Source: Faecalicatena sp. Marseille-Q4148 (GTDB taxonomy: Bacteria; Bacillota; Clostridia; Lachnospirales; Lachnospiraceae). From it: DNA of 64,000 bases. Location of the stretch: assembly GCA_018228665.1 (NCBI GenBank), contig CP073692.1, positions 2,306,046 through 2,370,045 on the forward strand, given 5' to 3'. Within the stretch, counting starts at the first letter, position 1, and each line of letters opens with the position of its first letter. A program made the translations under genes and the position numbers. Below the pieces are notes generated by a model. It made no database searches, had not been told where the DNA came from, and saw only the letters and a list, made by a program, of their open reading frames with translations. Below are positions 20,881-29,857 of the stretch, piece by piece.

Positions 20881-21636
20881 ATGGAGCAATTAAAACAAAA
20901 TTACTATGGAAGTCTGTGTACAGAAATGTATGAGATTTTACATAAGGAACCACCAAAGGATGAACTGGAGTTTTATCTTTCTTATGCGGAAAAAGATATG
21001 AAAATTCTGGAGGCGTTATGCGGCAGCGGCAGATTTTTCCTTCCATTTTATGAAAAAGGATTTGATATCAGCGGGATAGATTTATCAGAGGAAATGTTAA
21101 GGAAACTGAGAGAAAAGGCGCCCGATGCTAAGGTAATTCAGGCGGATATATTGAAATGTGACATAGAAGAGAAATTTGATTATATTTTTATCTGTGCCAG
21201 CTCTGTTGCATTGTTTACAGATATAGAGTTGTGCAAACAAATTTTAGCGAAGCTGAGGGGAATGTTAAAAACTGGCGGTAAGTTAGTCTTTTCAGTAGAT
21301 ACGATAGAAAATAAATGCGAAGATGATAGTGATTATGAAGTATCGGCAGAAGTGAAAACAAAAGAAGGATATGACTTAATCTTAAAAAGCAGAAATTTCT
21401 ATGATGAGAAAAGTCAGACACAGTTTATGCCGGGAATTTATGAATTATATGATGGATCGAAATTATTAGCGAGGGAAGAAATGGATTTCCAGATACATCT
21501 TTATAAGTTTGGAGAAATGGAACAATACTTGAAGGAAATTGGTTTTACAGATGTGAGAACGTATTCATCATTTTCAAAAGAAATTGCAGTAGATGATCAA
21601 TGCGAAATGCTTTTTTTTGAATGTAATAATTGTTAA
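20881..21636 (+). CDS. SAM-dependent methyltransferase (class I)
   Basis: A 251-residue Rossmann-type methyltransferase. Motif I is KILEALCGSGRFFLPF near residue 42, followed by the acidic post-motif (GIDLSEEM) and ADIL. The C-terminal part has the extra beta segments of small-molecule methyltransferases. The ATG at 20881 has GAGCGAGG 8 bases upstream; the in-frame ATG at 20875 is too close to that site. It follows the ABC cassette by 15 bases and probably ends the operon. The acceptor is unknown and may be unrelated to the transporter. Confidence 0.8.
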   Translation: MEQLKQNYYGSLCTEMYEILHKEPPKDELEFYLSYAEKDMKILEALCGSGRFFLPFYEKGFDISGIDLSEEMLRKLREKAPDAKVIQADILKCDIEEKFDYIFICASSVALFTDIELCKQILAKLRGMLKTGGKLVFSVDTIENKCEDDSDYEVSAEVKTKEGYDLILKSRNFYDEKSQTQFMPGIYELYDGSKLLAREEMDFQIHLYKFGEMEQYLKEIGFTDVRTYSSFSKEIAVDDQCEMLFFECNNC

Positions 21637-21657
21637 GTAAATGTAAGAAAGATTCTA

Positions 21658-21686
21658 TTGAATAAATTTATAAACTTATCTATACT
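21658..21686 (+). promoter_or_regulatory. Promoter of the lipoprotein gene at 21725
   Basis: TTGAAT at 21658, 17-base spacer, TATACT at 21681. Confidence 0.65.
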
Positions 21687-21724
21687 GAACATAACCACTA
21701 ATTATCTGAAAAGAGGTGCTTAAT

Positions 21725-22324
21725 ATGAAGAAAAGAAAGAAAATTCAATATTTATTTTTAGTATGTATTATAATGACTGCTTTTGTATTTAGCGGATGCG
21801 GTTCAAAGAAGCAAAATGAAGCGCCGAAGGGCGACAATGGTTCAGCTGCACAAGAGGCAGATGACACAAAGAAAGAGCCTGAGAATTCCGAGACAGAAGA
21901 TTTTGAAATCAGCGAGGGAGCCAAGAAAACGCTTGAACTTATGACTGTCTGCCCGAATGAGGAATTATATAATGAGGAAACGATGACGTATCCAATTGGT
22001 CTTACAGCGGAAGAAGTGACAGAAGAGCAGAAGGAAGCGGCGAATCAGGCAGCAGAAGAAGCATTTGAAAAGTGGAAAGGTTATATTGGAGAATATTATG
22101 ATGAGAAAGGTCTTGAATCATCTCGGAACAACGGCGTTTTATATTACTATTTGAGCAGGAATCAGAACATTGAACTGCGAGAATTAGAGGTTGTGGAGAA
22201 GACAGAAAAATCAGAAAGAGTTAAGGCAACCGTTCTTGTGGATGGCACAGCAGAAGAGACGGTATTTGATTTCAGAAGGAATGATAACGGACTAATCTGG
22301 ACAGTGGAGATAGAGAATGAATAG
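21725..22324 (+). CDS. Lipoprotein of unknown function
   Basis: A 199-residue lipoprotein: basic start, hydrophobic stretch, lipobox VFSGC, then a Glu/Lys-rich linker to residue 60 and a compact C-terminal domain (KGYIGEYYDEKGLESSR; VEKTEKSERVKATVLVDG) with the look of an NTF2-like or cystatin-like fold. The ATG at 21725 has AGAGG 8 bases upstream; a GTG at 21716 is less likely. It has its own promoter and terminator, so it is a single-gene unit. No function is recognised. Confidence 0.7.
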   Translation: MKKRKKIQYLFLVCIIMTAFVFSGCGSKKQNEAPKGDNGSAAQEADDTKKEPENSETEDFEISEGAKKTLELMTVCPNEELYNEETMTYPIGLTAEEVTEEQKEAANQAAEEAFEKWKGYIGEYYDEKGLESSRNNGVLYYYLSRNQNIELRELEVVEKTEKSERVKATVLVDGTAEETVFDFRRNDNGLIWTVEIENE

Positions 22325-22337
22325 TAAATAACCAGTC

Positions 22338-22390
22338 AGGGCAGTTTTCAGGCTGCACATTTGATATGTGCCTGAAAACTGCCCTGGTTT
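22338..22390. terminator. Bidirectional terminator between convergent genes
   Basis: A perfect 16-bp stem (AGGGCAGTTTTCAGGC, 22338, with its complement ending 22385) with a further small GCACAT/ATGTGC hairpin at its tip, followed by GGTTTTAT. Confidence 0.85.
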
Positions 22391-22408
22391 TATAGTTCTG
22401 AAAAGAAT

Positions 22409-24070
22409 TTATTTGCTGTATTTTGCAATCTCACGATTGACTTTATTTCTCAGTGAGATGAGATACATGTCTGATTTTGGATATACTTTAAATGTCAGAG
22501 GATCGGCAAGATCTTCTTCCATTAATTCTACGACATGTTCTTTGCTTGTCAGAGATGCAAGAAGCTTGAATGCTCTTACGTCATTTAATGCTTCATCGTG
22601 AACCATCATACGGATGGATTCTTCCGGATGTCTGTCAGCGCCCGGATATACGAGGAAGGAGTCTCCTGATGGGAATGCATAGCCTGCATCTGTAATTTCG
22701 TATGGATTGATATGTTCTTTGGAGAACTGTGTGTTGTAGAAATTATAGCCCCAGTGAAGGATTCCTTCGATATCAAATTTGAATAACTGTGCGCCGTAGA
22801 TACGGTTTCTTGCTGATGGCATGGACATGAAGCGGTTACTTACTTCATAGAACTGTCCAACGCAGTAGTATGTCCACAGGTGAGGTACATTGTGTTCGAT
22901 GAATGGTTCGATTTCGTTATTTCCAGGAATCGGACGGTCAACAAGTCCATTTTCATAGAAATCATAAGTGGATAATGCATCAAATGTATGATAGCCTTCA
23001 AGCAGATCTCCGAGAGAGTCTTTGGCAGCTTTGAATGTCTCAAAGTGTGCGCCAGGTTCATCGGAAATATGGAAGTATGTAATATCTGCAATGCCCCATT
23101 CTACTAATTTCTCTTTTAATGCCGGGAGATATACATGAAGGAAATTCGTGTATTCGCCGACTGCAGGTGTATGCCATCCGAAGATATTTTCTTCTTTGCC
23201 GTCTACTGTGGCAACGATTCTTGGTGCGTAGTTTGCGCCCCACTGTGAGAACAGATGAGACATTTCAAAATATTTGATGCCGTATTTCTGGCCGAGGTCA
23301 ACCCAGCGTTTCAGACGATCAAAGTTGAAATGATATTCGCCGTTCTCTACTGTGATCTGAACAAGCTGAACTGTTGTACGTTCTCCTCCAACTGCGATAT
23401 CAAGAGGCGGTGTGAACATTGGTGTCAGGAGCATGTTGCATCCGCGGGAAACGTATTCCGCAAGGAAGTTCTCGATGATCTGCCAGTGTTCTTCAGAAAA
23501 TGCATCTACATGATAGTAGTCAGCAAGACAGTCAGCGTGGAACCATTCTGTATGGATCAGATCCTGTTCCGGAAGAACGGCGTCAATGATTGTTACTTTT
23601 GTAGAAGCGCTGCATACGACTTCATTTTCGCTATTGATAAACTGAAGTTCGATTGGATATGTTCCGGCAGCGGCATCTTCAGAAACAATCACATCGAACC
23701 AGACGCTGCGCCATTTGTTCGGATATGCAACAACTGTATTATCTTTTAATTCACGGAGAAGATCCGGATACATTCCGGAACCTGTCTTCAGATAATTGTC
23801 ATCAAGGATTCCGCAGTCAGAGCGTCCGACCGGAACGTATTCAACACTTCTTGCATGAATCATGTTTTCAATCGGGGAAATGACCTTTAATGTTAGATTT
23901 TGTTTCATAAATCCGACATTTTTAATAGCTGCCTGGAAAGAAATCGTCTCGTTCTTTAAAGAAGTCATTACGAGACATTCTGTCTGATATTTTGGTTCTT
24001 CATCTGCAAATACTTTCGCAAGGGAACTTAATAATTTAAGTTCAAAAGTAGGTGCTTCTAATTTTCTCAT
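22409..24070 (-). CDS. DUF4091-domain glycoside-hydrolase-like protein
   Basis: A 553-residue protein without signal peptide. An N-terminal beta domain (about 1-165, with VWFDVIVSEDAAAGTYPIEL) precedes a TIM-barrel-like part and the C-terminal DUF4091 region (about 480-535). Barrel segments include EWFHADCLADYYHV, FEMSHLFSQWGANYAP and ITYFHISDEPGAHFE, whose acidic residues may be catalytic. DUF4091 proteins are linked to carbohydrate degradation. The ATG at 24070 has GTGAGG 9 bases upstream. A minus-strand TATAAT is at 24108-24103. Substrate unknown. Confidence 0.8.
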   Translation of the reverse strand: MRKLEAPTFELKLLSSLAKVFADEEPKYQTECLVMTSLKNETISFQAAIKNVGFMKQNLTLKVISPIENMIHARSVEYVPVGRSDCGILDDNYLKTGSGMYPDLLRELKDNTVVAYPNKWRSVWFDVIVSEDAAAGTYPIELQFINSENEVVCSASTKVTIIDAVLPEQDLIHTEWFHADCLADYYHVDAFSEEHWQIIENFLAEYVSRGCNMLLTPMFTPPLDIAVGGERTTVQLVQITVENGEYHFNFDRLKRWVDLGQKYGIKYFEMSHLFSQWGANYAPRIVATVDGKEENIFGWHTPAVGEYTNFLHVYLPALKEKLVEWGIADITYFHISDEPGAHFETFKAAKDSLGDLLEGYHTFDALSTYDFYENGLVDRPIPGNNEIEPFIEHNVPHLWTYYCVGQFYEVSNRFMSMPSARNRIYGAQLFKFDIEGILHWGYNFYNTQFSKEHINPYEITDAGYAFPSGDSFLVYPGADRHPEESIRMMVHDEALNDVRAFKLLASLTSKEHVVELMEEDLADPLTFKVYPKSDMYLISLRNKVNREIAKYSK

Positions 24071-24234
24071 GATATGATACCTCACTTTTTTATGATAAGT
24101 CTATTATACTCGATATGGGTGGAAAGAGCGATAGAAAAAATACATATATTTATAGAAGAAATGAATATGTACCGAAAGAAAATATATTGAAAAAAATGTC
24201 TTTAAAATGTAAGAGTTTTGTCATGGGATTCACG

Positions 24235-24263
24235 TTGAGATATTTATTCGGTTAAGGTATAAT
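24235..24263 (+). promoter_or_regulatory. Promoter of the dlt-like operon
   Basis: TTGAGA at 24235, 17-base spacer, TATAAT at 24258; the first ATG is 25 bases downstream after AGGAGG. Confidence 0.75.
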
Positions 24264-24287
24264 GAGACAAAACGCAGGAGGTATATA

Positions 24288-25811
24288 ATGATTCGAAATA
24301 TATTGGATTATCTGGAACATTCTGCAGAATGTTATCCGGATAAAATAGCATTTGCAGATGATAAAGATAAATGTACATATCGGGAACTGCTGGAGAGAGC
24401 AAGAGTGGTTGGAACTTGTCTGGCACAGCAAACGAAGAGAAGAAGTCCGATTCCGGTATTTATGGAGAAGGGTGTTGCCGCAGTGACAGCATTTATGGGA
24501 GTTGTACATGCGGGCTGTTTTTATGTTCTGCTGGATCCGAAACTTCCGGCAGAAAGACTCAGGCAGATTCTGGTTACTCTGGAAGCGGATCTGATACTAA
24601 CATCAGCTTCTTATCATAAACAGTTGGAGAAGCTTGCATTTACCGGGGATGTTGTTGATCTGGAGGATGCATTGGAAGTTGAGCCGCAGGAGGAGATACT
24701 TCGCAGCATACGATCAGGCAGTATGGATACTGATCCGCTGTATGCTAATTTTACATCCGGTTCTACCGGTATTCCGAAAGGTGTTGTAGTATGTCACCGC
24801 TCAGTAATTGATTTTATAGAGGAATTTACACAGTTATTTCAGATTACGTCAGAAGATGTGATTGGCAATCAGGCGCCTTTTGACTTTGATGTATCTGTGA
24901 AGGATATTTATTCGACTTTGAAAACGGGCGCTACGATGCAGATTATTCCGAAACAATATTTTTCTTTCCCGGTGAAGCTGCTTGATTTTCTTGTAGAGCG
25001 GGAAGTTACTACATTAATCTGGGCGGTATCCGCCCTCTGCATCATTACAACGCTGAAAGGCTTTGAATATAAGATACCGACGAAGGTAAAGAAAGTGATT
25101 TTCAGCGGTGAAGTTATGCCGGTGAAGCATCTGAATCTCTGGAGAGAGGCGCTGCCGGATGCAATGTATGTCAATGTCTATGGTCCGACAGAGATTACAT
25201 GCAACTGCACCTACTATGTAGTTGACCGGGAATTTGCCCCGGGAGAGGTGCTTCCGATCGGACGGGCATTTCCGAATGAGAAAGTATTTCTCCTTGATGA
25301 AGAGGATCATCTTGTAACTGACGAAGGGGTAAAGGGAGAGCTTTGTGTAGCCGGAACAGCACTGGCACTTGGATATTATAATAATTCAGAGCAGACGGCG
25401 AAGGCATTTGTCCAGAATCCGCTGAACAGATGTTATCTGGAACGGATTTACCGGACGGGAGATCTGGCTTATTACGGTGCGGACGGGAACCTGTACTTTG
25501 CCTCCCGGAAGGATTTTCAGATTAAACATATGGGACATCGGATTGAACTTGGAGAGATTGAGCTTGGTCTGGAGAAGATTGATGAGATTGTGAGAAATTG
25601 CTGCATCTATGATGAAGAGGAGCATAAGATTATTGCGTTCTATGAAGGGGAGATTGATAAGAAGCAGATTATCCGTGCACTGGGAAAGACGCTTCCGGGC
25701 TTTATGATACCGAATGTATTTGTGCAGCTTGAGACACTTCCGGTTACAAAGAATGGAAAGATTGACCGGAAGCAGTTAAGAGAGAAGTATGAGAACAGTT
25801 TGGAGGAATAA
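24288..25811 (+). CDS. DltA-like amino-acid adenylation enzyme
   Basis: A 507-residue stand-alone adenylation domain that should activate an amino acid as AMP-ester and load it onto the carrier protein at 27100. Core motifs are clear: the phosphate loop FTSGSTGIPKGV near 160, FDFDVSVKDIY near 204 (its Asp should bind the alpha-amino group), VYGPTEITC near 301, YRTGDLAYY near 390 and the catalytic Lys in TKNGKIDRKQL near the C-terminus. Size and layout match DltA (D-alanine-carrier ligase). Substrate could differ, because a decarboxylase-like gene follows at one base distance. Confidence 0.85.
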   Translation: MIRNILDYLEHSAECYPDKIAFADDKDKCTYRELLERARVVGTCLAQQTKRRSPIPVFMEKGVAAVTAFMGVVHAGCFYVLLDPKLPAERLRQILVTLEADLILTSASYHKQLEKLAFTGDVVDLEDALEVEPQEEILRSIRSGSMDTDPLYANFTSGSTGIPKGVVVCHRSVIDFIEEFTQLFQITSEDVIGNQAPFDFDVSVKDIYSTLKTGATMQIIPKQYFSFPVKLLDFLVEREVTTLIWAVSALCIITTLKGFEYKIPTKVKKVIFSGEVMPVKHLNLWREALPDAMYVNVYGPTEITCNCTYYVVDREFAPGEVLPIGRAFPNEKVFLLDEEDHLVTDEGVKGELCVAGTALALGYYNNSEQTAKAFVQNPLNRCYLERIYRTGDLAYYGADGNLYFASRKDFQIKHMGHRIELGEIELGLEKIDEIVRNCCIYDEEEHKIIAFYEGEIDKKQIIRALGKTLPGFMIPNVFVQLETLPVTKNGKIDRKQLREKYENSLEE

Positions 25812-25812
25812 T

Positions 25813-27036
25813 ATGGATAGAGAAGTACTGAAACAGATCAGCGAGCGCTATGAGACGCCGGCATATGTGTTTGATCTGGACATGCTGCGTGAAAGAATCC
25901 GGATGATGGAAGGAATCCTTGGGCGGGCGCAAATCTGCTTTGCCATGAAGGCGAATCCATTCTTGGTGCAGTGCAGGGAGCTTGGGATCAGCAAATATGA
26001 AGTATGTTCGCCGGGGGAATTTCATATCTGCGAGCGGGCCGGAGTTTCACCGGAGAAGATTGTATTGTCAGGAGTCTACAAAGCAGAGGAAGATGTACGT
26101 CACACAATAGAAAGTTGCGGGAATAAAGCAACATATACGATAGAATCAAGGTCACATTTGGAATTGTTGGAGCGTCTGGCAAAGGAGAAAGGAATTGTTC
26201 TTCCGGCGTTGATCCGGGTAACAAGCGGCAACCAGTTTGGGGTAGATGAGGAAGAAATTTGTAAAATAATTGACAGCAGAAACCAATATCCTCATATAGA
26301 GTTTTGCGGTCTGCAGTATTATTCCGGTACGCAGAAGAAGAAACTGTCAAAAATAGAAAAAGAGCTTGTTCATCTGGACGAATTTATACAGAGGTTAGAA
26401 GAAGCGTATGGTTATCAGGCGAAAGAATTGGAATACGGACCGGGATTTTATGTGCCGTATTTCGCCGGAGATCCGGAAGTGGATGATCAGGAACTGCTGA
26501 AAGCATTTGCAGCACTTTTGGAAGGACTGCATTTCCGGGGACATATTACACTGGAAATGGGGCGCTATATTGCAGCGTATTGCGGTTATTATCTGACGCG
26601 GATCGTGGATCAGAAGATCAATAAAGAACAGCGTTATGCAATTGTGGATGGAGGAATTCATCATTTATCTTATTTTGGACAGATGATGGCAATGAAGCTT
26701 CCGCATTATCAGCATATTCCGGCAGAAAATGAGATTAAAGAGAGTGATGCAGCAGAAGAATGGAATATCTGCGGCTCTCTCTGTACCGTCAATGATGTGA
26801 TTGTGAAGCAGCTTCCGCTTATCAATGGAAGGGTGGGAGATCTTCTTGTATTTGAACGGGTAGGAGCTTATTCTGTGACAGAAGGAATCTATCTGTTTTT
26901 AAGCAGGAATCTTCCGCAGATACTTACCTATGAGAAGAAAGAAGGAGTGAAGGTATTGCGTCCGGAAATCGCATCAGATATGCTGAATGACGGAAGCATA
27001 ACCTTAAGAATTTCTGAATCCGTTGCATTGCGGTAA
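25813..27036 (+). CDS. Fold-III PLP decarboxylase, diaminopimelate-decarboxylase-like
   Basis: A 407-residue alanine-racemase/LysA-type enzyme. PLP Lys lies in CFAMKANPF (near 43). The phosphate-binding EYGPGFYVPYF and EMGR (EPGR in LysA) follow, then the cross-subunit Cys box CGSLCTVND and the ERVGAYS motif. These marks favour a decarboxylase over a racemase. The ATG at 25813 follows GGAGG and lies one base after the adenylation gene stop; an upstream ATG at 25789 is inside that gene. Acting on a free or carrier-bound amino acid (as BtrK does in butirosin synthesis) is inferred from context. Confidence 0.8.
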   Translation: MDREVLKQISERYETPAYVFDLDMLRERIRMMEGILGRAQICFAMKANPFLVQCRELGISKYEVCSPGEFHICERAGVSPEKIVLSGVYKAEEDVRHTIESCGNKATYTIESRSHLELLERLAKEKGIVLPALIRVTSGNQFGVDEEEICKIIDSRNQYPHIEFCGLQYYSGTQKKKLSKIEKELVHLDEFIQRLEEAYGYQAKELEYGPGFYVPYFAGDPEVDDQELLKAFAALLEGLHFRGHITLEMGRYIAAYCGYYLTRIVDQKINKEQRYAIVDGGIHHLSYFGQMMAMKLPHYQHIPAENEIKESDAAEEWNICGSLCTVNDVIVKQLPLINGRVGDLLVFERVGAYSVTEGIYLFLSRNLPQILTYEKKEGVKVLRPEIASDMLNDGSITLRISESVALR

Positions 27037-27099
27037 AAACTCATGTATGATGAAATTGTTTATGTATAAAATATTAAGAAAAAGACAGGAGAAAAGAAA

Positions 27100-27327
27100 A
27101 TGGAACAGTTAATTGAAATTTTAGAAGAGATCGCGCCGGATGTGGATTATAACGAATGTACAACATTGATTGATGATGGTTTGTTGGATTCTTTCGCGAT
27201 TTTATCAATTGTAGGGGAATTAGAAGATGCATTTGATATTTCAGTGACACCGGCAGAGATTATTCCGGAGAATTTTAATTCCGCAGAGGCGCTTTGGGCA
27301 ATGGTGCAGAGACTTCAGGAAGAATAA
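27100..27327 (+). CDS. Acyl/peptidyl carrier protein, DltC-like
   Basis: A 75-residue acidic four-helix carrier protein. The Ser that would carry phosphopantetheine is in the DDGLLDSFAIL motif near residue 31. The protein should accept the aminoacyl group made by the adenylation enzyme and present it to the MBOAT protein encoded 13 bases downstream. An AGGAGAAAAG site precedes the ATG. Length matches DltC (about 78). Confidence 0.87.
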   Translation: MEQLIEILEEIAPDVDYNECTTLIDDGLLDSFAILSIVGELEDAFDISVTPAEIIPENFNSAEALWAMVQRLQEE

Positions 27328-27339
27328 AAGGGGGAAGGA

Positions 27340-28878
27340 ATGTCTTTTATATCAATGAAATTCCTGCTGTTCATTTTCTTTGCGGCAGCAGGATATTATT
27401 TGATTCCGAAGAAGTGGCAGTGGGGATGGCTGTTGTTATTCAGCTATCTCTACTATCTTTCTTCCGGATGGAAAATGACTCTCTTTCTCATCTATGTGAC
27501 GATGGTAACATATGGAGCAGGACTTGCGCTTCATGCAGTGGAGGAAAGAGATTCGCTTGATAAGCAAACGAAAAAGCGCCGCAAGAAACAGGTATTGATT
27601 CTGGCGCTTGTTCTTGATTTTGGATTACTGGCGATTTTAAAATATACGAATTTCTTTATTGAGAATCTGGATTATCTATTTCATCTGGAACTGAGCTTCC
27701 GGAACCTGATTCTGCCGATCGGACTTTCTTTCTACACATTTCAGTCGGCGGGATATCTTATGGATGTGTATTGGAAACGGTGTGAGCCGGAGCGCAATCC
27801 GCTGCGATTTGCACTTTTTGTATCATTTTTTCCGCAGATTCTTCAGGGACCGATTGGAAGATTTGACCGTCTGGCACATCAGCTTTATGAATCACATTCC
27901 TTTGACCGTGTGCGGATAGAGCGCGGTGTGCAGAGAATTCTGTGGGGATATTTTAAGAAACTCGTAGTGGCAGATACAGCTGCGATTTTTGTAAATGCTG
28001 CATTTGATGAATATACGACCTATACCGGAATTGCAATCTTTGGCGTGCTTGCCTATTCGGCACAGCTTTATGGAGATTTTTCGGGAGGAATGGATATTGT
28101 AATCGGAATTGCCCAGCTATTTGGAATCGAGCTGGATGAGAACTTTAAACGTCCGTATTTCGCAGTATCGATTACAGACTTTTGGCATCGTTGGCATATT
28201 ACGCTTGGAACATGGATGAAAGATTATATTTTCTATCCGCTGTCTCTGTCAAAATGGATGGGAAAACTTGGAAAATCCGCTAAGAAAATATTTGGAAAGA
28301 CATACGGGAGAGCGCTGCCGATCTGTCTGGCAAATATTGTTGTTTTCCTTGTAGTCGGAATCTGGCATGGCGCTGCATGGAAATTCATTGTGTATGGTTT
28401 GTACAATGGTCTGATCATTGGATTCAGCGGCCTGATGGTTCAGAATTACCGGTCATGGAAGAAACGTCTGCATATCAATGATAAGAGCAATGGATGGAAA
28501 GTATTTCAGATTGTAAGAACCTTTTTGCTTGTGAATATTAGCTGGTTTTTTGACCGGGCAGATACGATTCCGCAGGCGCTTCAGATGATGAAAAATGCTG
28601 TGACGAATTTTGCGCCGAAACAGCTCCTTGAGATTCAGGTAGGAACCGGGAATGCGGGAGTAAAATATACGATTCTGGCGCTTGGAATTCTTGTGATTTC
28701 CTGTCTGGCAGTGTTTGTTGTCAGTCTGTTACAGGAGAGAGGAATACAGATCAGAAATGCATTGGCAGCACGTCCGTGGGTAATTCGATGGATTGCTTAT
28801 ATGGCGCTTCTTATGTCATCGGCTATGCTCGGACAGCCGCCGGATTCTACAGGAGGATTTATTTATGCGCAATTTTAA
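27340..28878 (+). CDS. MBOAT-family O-acyltransferase, DltB/AlgI-like
   Basis: A 512-residue polytopic membrane protein with about 11 helices. The MBOAT signatures are visible: FFPQILQGPIGRF near 164, FWHRWHITLGTWMKDYIFYPLS near 283 and the invariant catalytic His in VVGIWHGAAWKF near 344. It is longer than DltB (about 400) and closer in length to AlgI/PatA-type enzymes. It should move an acyl group from the carrier protein across the membrane to a surface acceptor. Its 3' end overlaps the SGNH gene by 14 bases. Confidence 0.88.
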   Translation: MSFISMKFLLFIFFAAAGYYLIPKKWQWGWLLLFSYLYYLSSGWKMTLFLIYVTMVTYGAGLALHAVEERDSLDKQTKKRRKKQVLILALVLDFGLLAILKYTNFFIENLDYLFHLELSFRNLILPIGLSFYTFQSAGYLMDVYWKRCEPERNPLRFALFVSFFPQILQGPIGRFDRLAHQLYESHSFDRVRIERGVQRILWGYFKKLVVADTAAIFVNAAFDEYTTYTGIAIFGVLAYSAQLYGDFSGGMDIVIGIAQLFGIELDENFKRPYFAVSITDFWHRWHITLGTWMKDYIFYPLSLSKWMGKLGKSAKKIFGKTYGRALPICLANIVVFLVVGIWHGAAWKFIVYGLYNGLIIGFSGLMVQNYRSWKKRLHINDKSNGWKVFQIVRTFLLVNISWFFDRADTIPQALQMMKNAVTNFAPKQLLEIQVGTGNAGVKYTILALGILVISCLAVFVVSLLQERGIQIRNALAARPWVIRWIAYMALLMSSAMLGQPPDSTGGFIYAQF

Positions 28879-29836
28879 AAAGTGGATACCGCCGGTAATA
28901 TTTTTGCTCCTGTTTCTGATTGCAAATGAATGTCTTTTGATGGCGCTGCGGCCATTAAACCTGTTCCGAAATGATATGCACAATCTTCGGACAAAACAGT
29001 ATGACAATGTATATGTGGGAACGTCTCATGGAAAGGCAGCATTTCATCCGGCAGTACTTGATGAAGTGACCGGAAAGAAAAATGTGAATATGTGCATTGG
29101 AGGTCAATGGACGATTGATTCGTATTATATTTTAAAAGAAATGCTTCGTTACCAGAAGCCGGAGAAAGTAATCTATGAGTTGGACCCGGGCTACTGGATC
29201 ACAGAATGTTCGCTGGGGCCGGACTATGCGACTGTCTATGAAGAGATAGAACCATCGCTTGTAAAATTGGAATATTTCCGGGATAAAATGCTGGATATTG
29301 ATTTCCGTGCTACACTTTTTCCGTGGTATGTATACCGTCAGGGTTATAAAAATGTTATAGCGAATCTGAAATTAAGGACAAGCGATGCTTATAAAAATTA
29401 TGAAGATACTCTTTACAGTAATGCAGAATCTGTTTATGGACCGAATGGAGCGTTAAATCTGCAGAGAACAGGAAGACCGCCGCTTGACTATGAATTTGAA
29501 GTGTGGGATGACGATAAGGTAAATGAAGAGTCCGTCAAATATTTCGAAAAGATTCGTAAGCTTTGCGAAGAAGAAGGGATGGAACTGATTGTTGTGACAA
29601 CACCGATCCCGCAGGAGACTTTAGCAAAATATGAAAAAGAATATGAAAATGCCTATGATTTTGTTGCAAAGTATATGGAAGAAAGAGACATTTCATATTA
29701 TAATTTTAATGAAATTGAAATAGAAGGATTTGACAGGTCTGTAAATAGCTTTAATGATTACGAAGGACATATGTATACAGACATGGCAGACATTTTCAGC
29801 AGAAAGCTGGGAGAGATTCTAAAGGGTCATAAGTAA
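28865..29836 (+). CDS. Membrane-anchored SGNH-like protein, DltD-like
   Basis: A 323-residue protein with one N-terminal helix (about 9-27) and an extracellular part. GTSHGKAAFHP near residue 54 carries a Ser in the position of the SGNH nucleophile; the late ND..GHMYTDMADIFS segment could provide Asp and His. This is the architecture of DltD and of AlgX-type partners of MBOAT enzymes, which complete acyl transfer to the final polymer. The ATG at 28865 has AGGAGG 5 bases upstream, inside the MBOAT gene; the open frame before it is not used. Confidence 0.75.
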   Translation: MRNFKKWIPPVIFLLLFLIANECLLMALRPLNLFRNDMHNLRTKQYDNVYVGTSHGKAAFHPAVLDEVTGKKNVNMCIGGQWTIDSYYILKEMLRYQKPEKVIYELDPGYWITECSLGPDYATVYEEIEPSLVKLEYFRDKMLDIDFRATLFPWYVYRQGYKNVIANLKLRTSDAYKNYEDTLYSNAESVYGPNGALNLQRTGRPPLDYEFEVWDDDKVNEESVKYFEKIRKLCEEEGMELIVVTTPIPQETLAKYEKEYENAYDFVAKYMEERDISYYNFNEIEIEGFDRSVNSFNDYEGHMYTDMADIFSRKLGEILKGHK

Positions 29837-29857
29837 AAGCAGAAAGAGGATGAAGAT

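Noticed and set aside
23255..23883. Plus-strand open frames opposite the DUF4091 gene
   Set aside because: Shadow frames: Cys/Phe-rich composition without motifs, opposite a 553-residue gene with domain structure.
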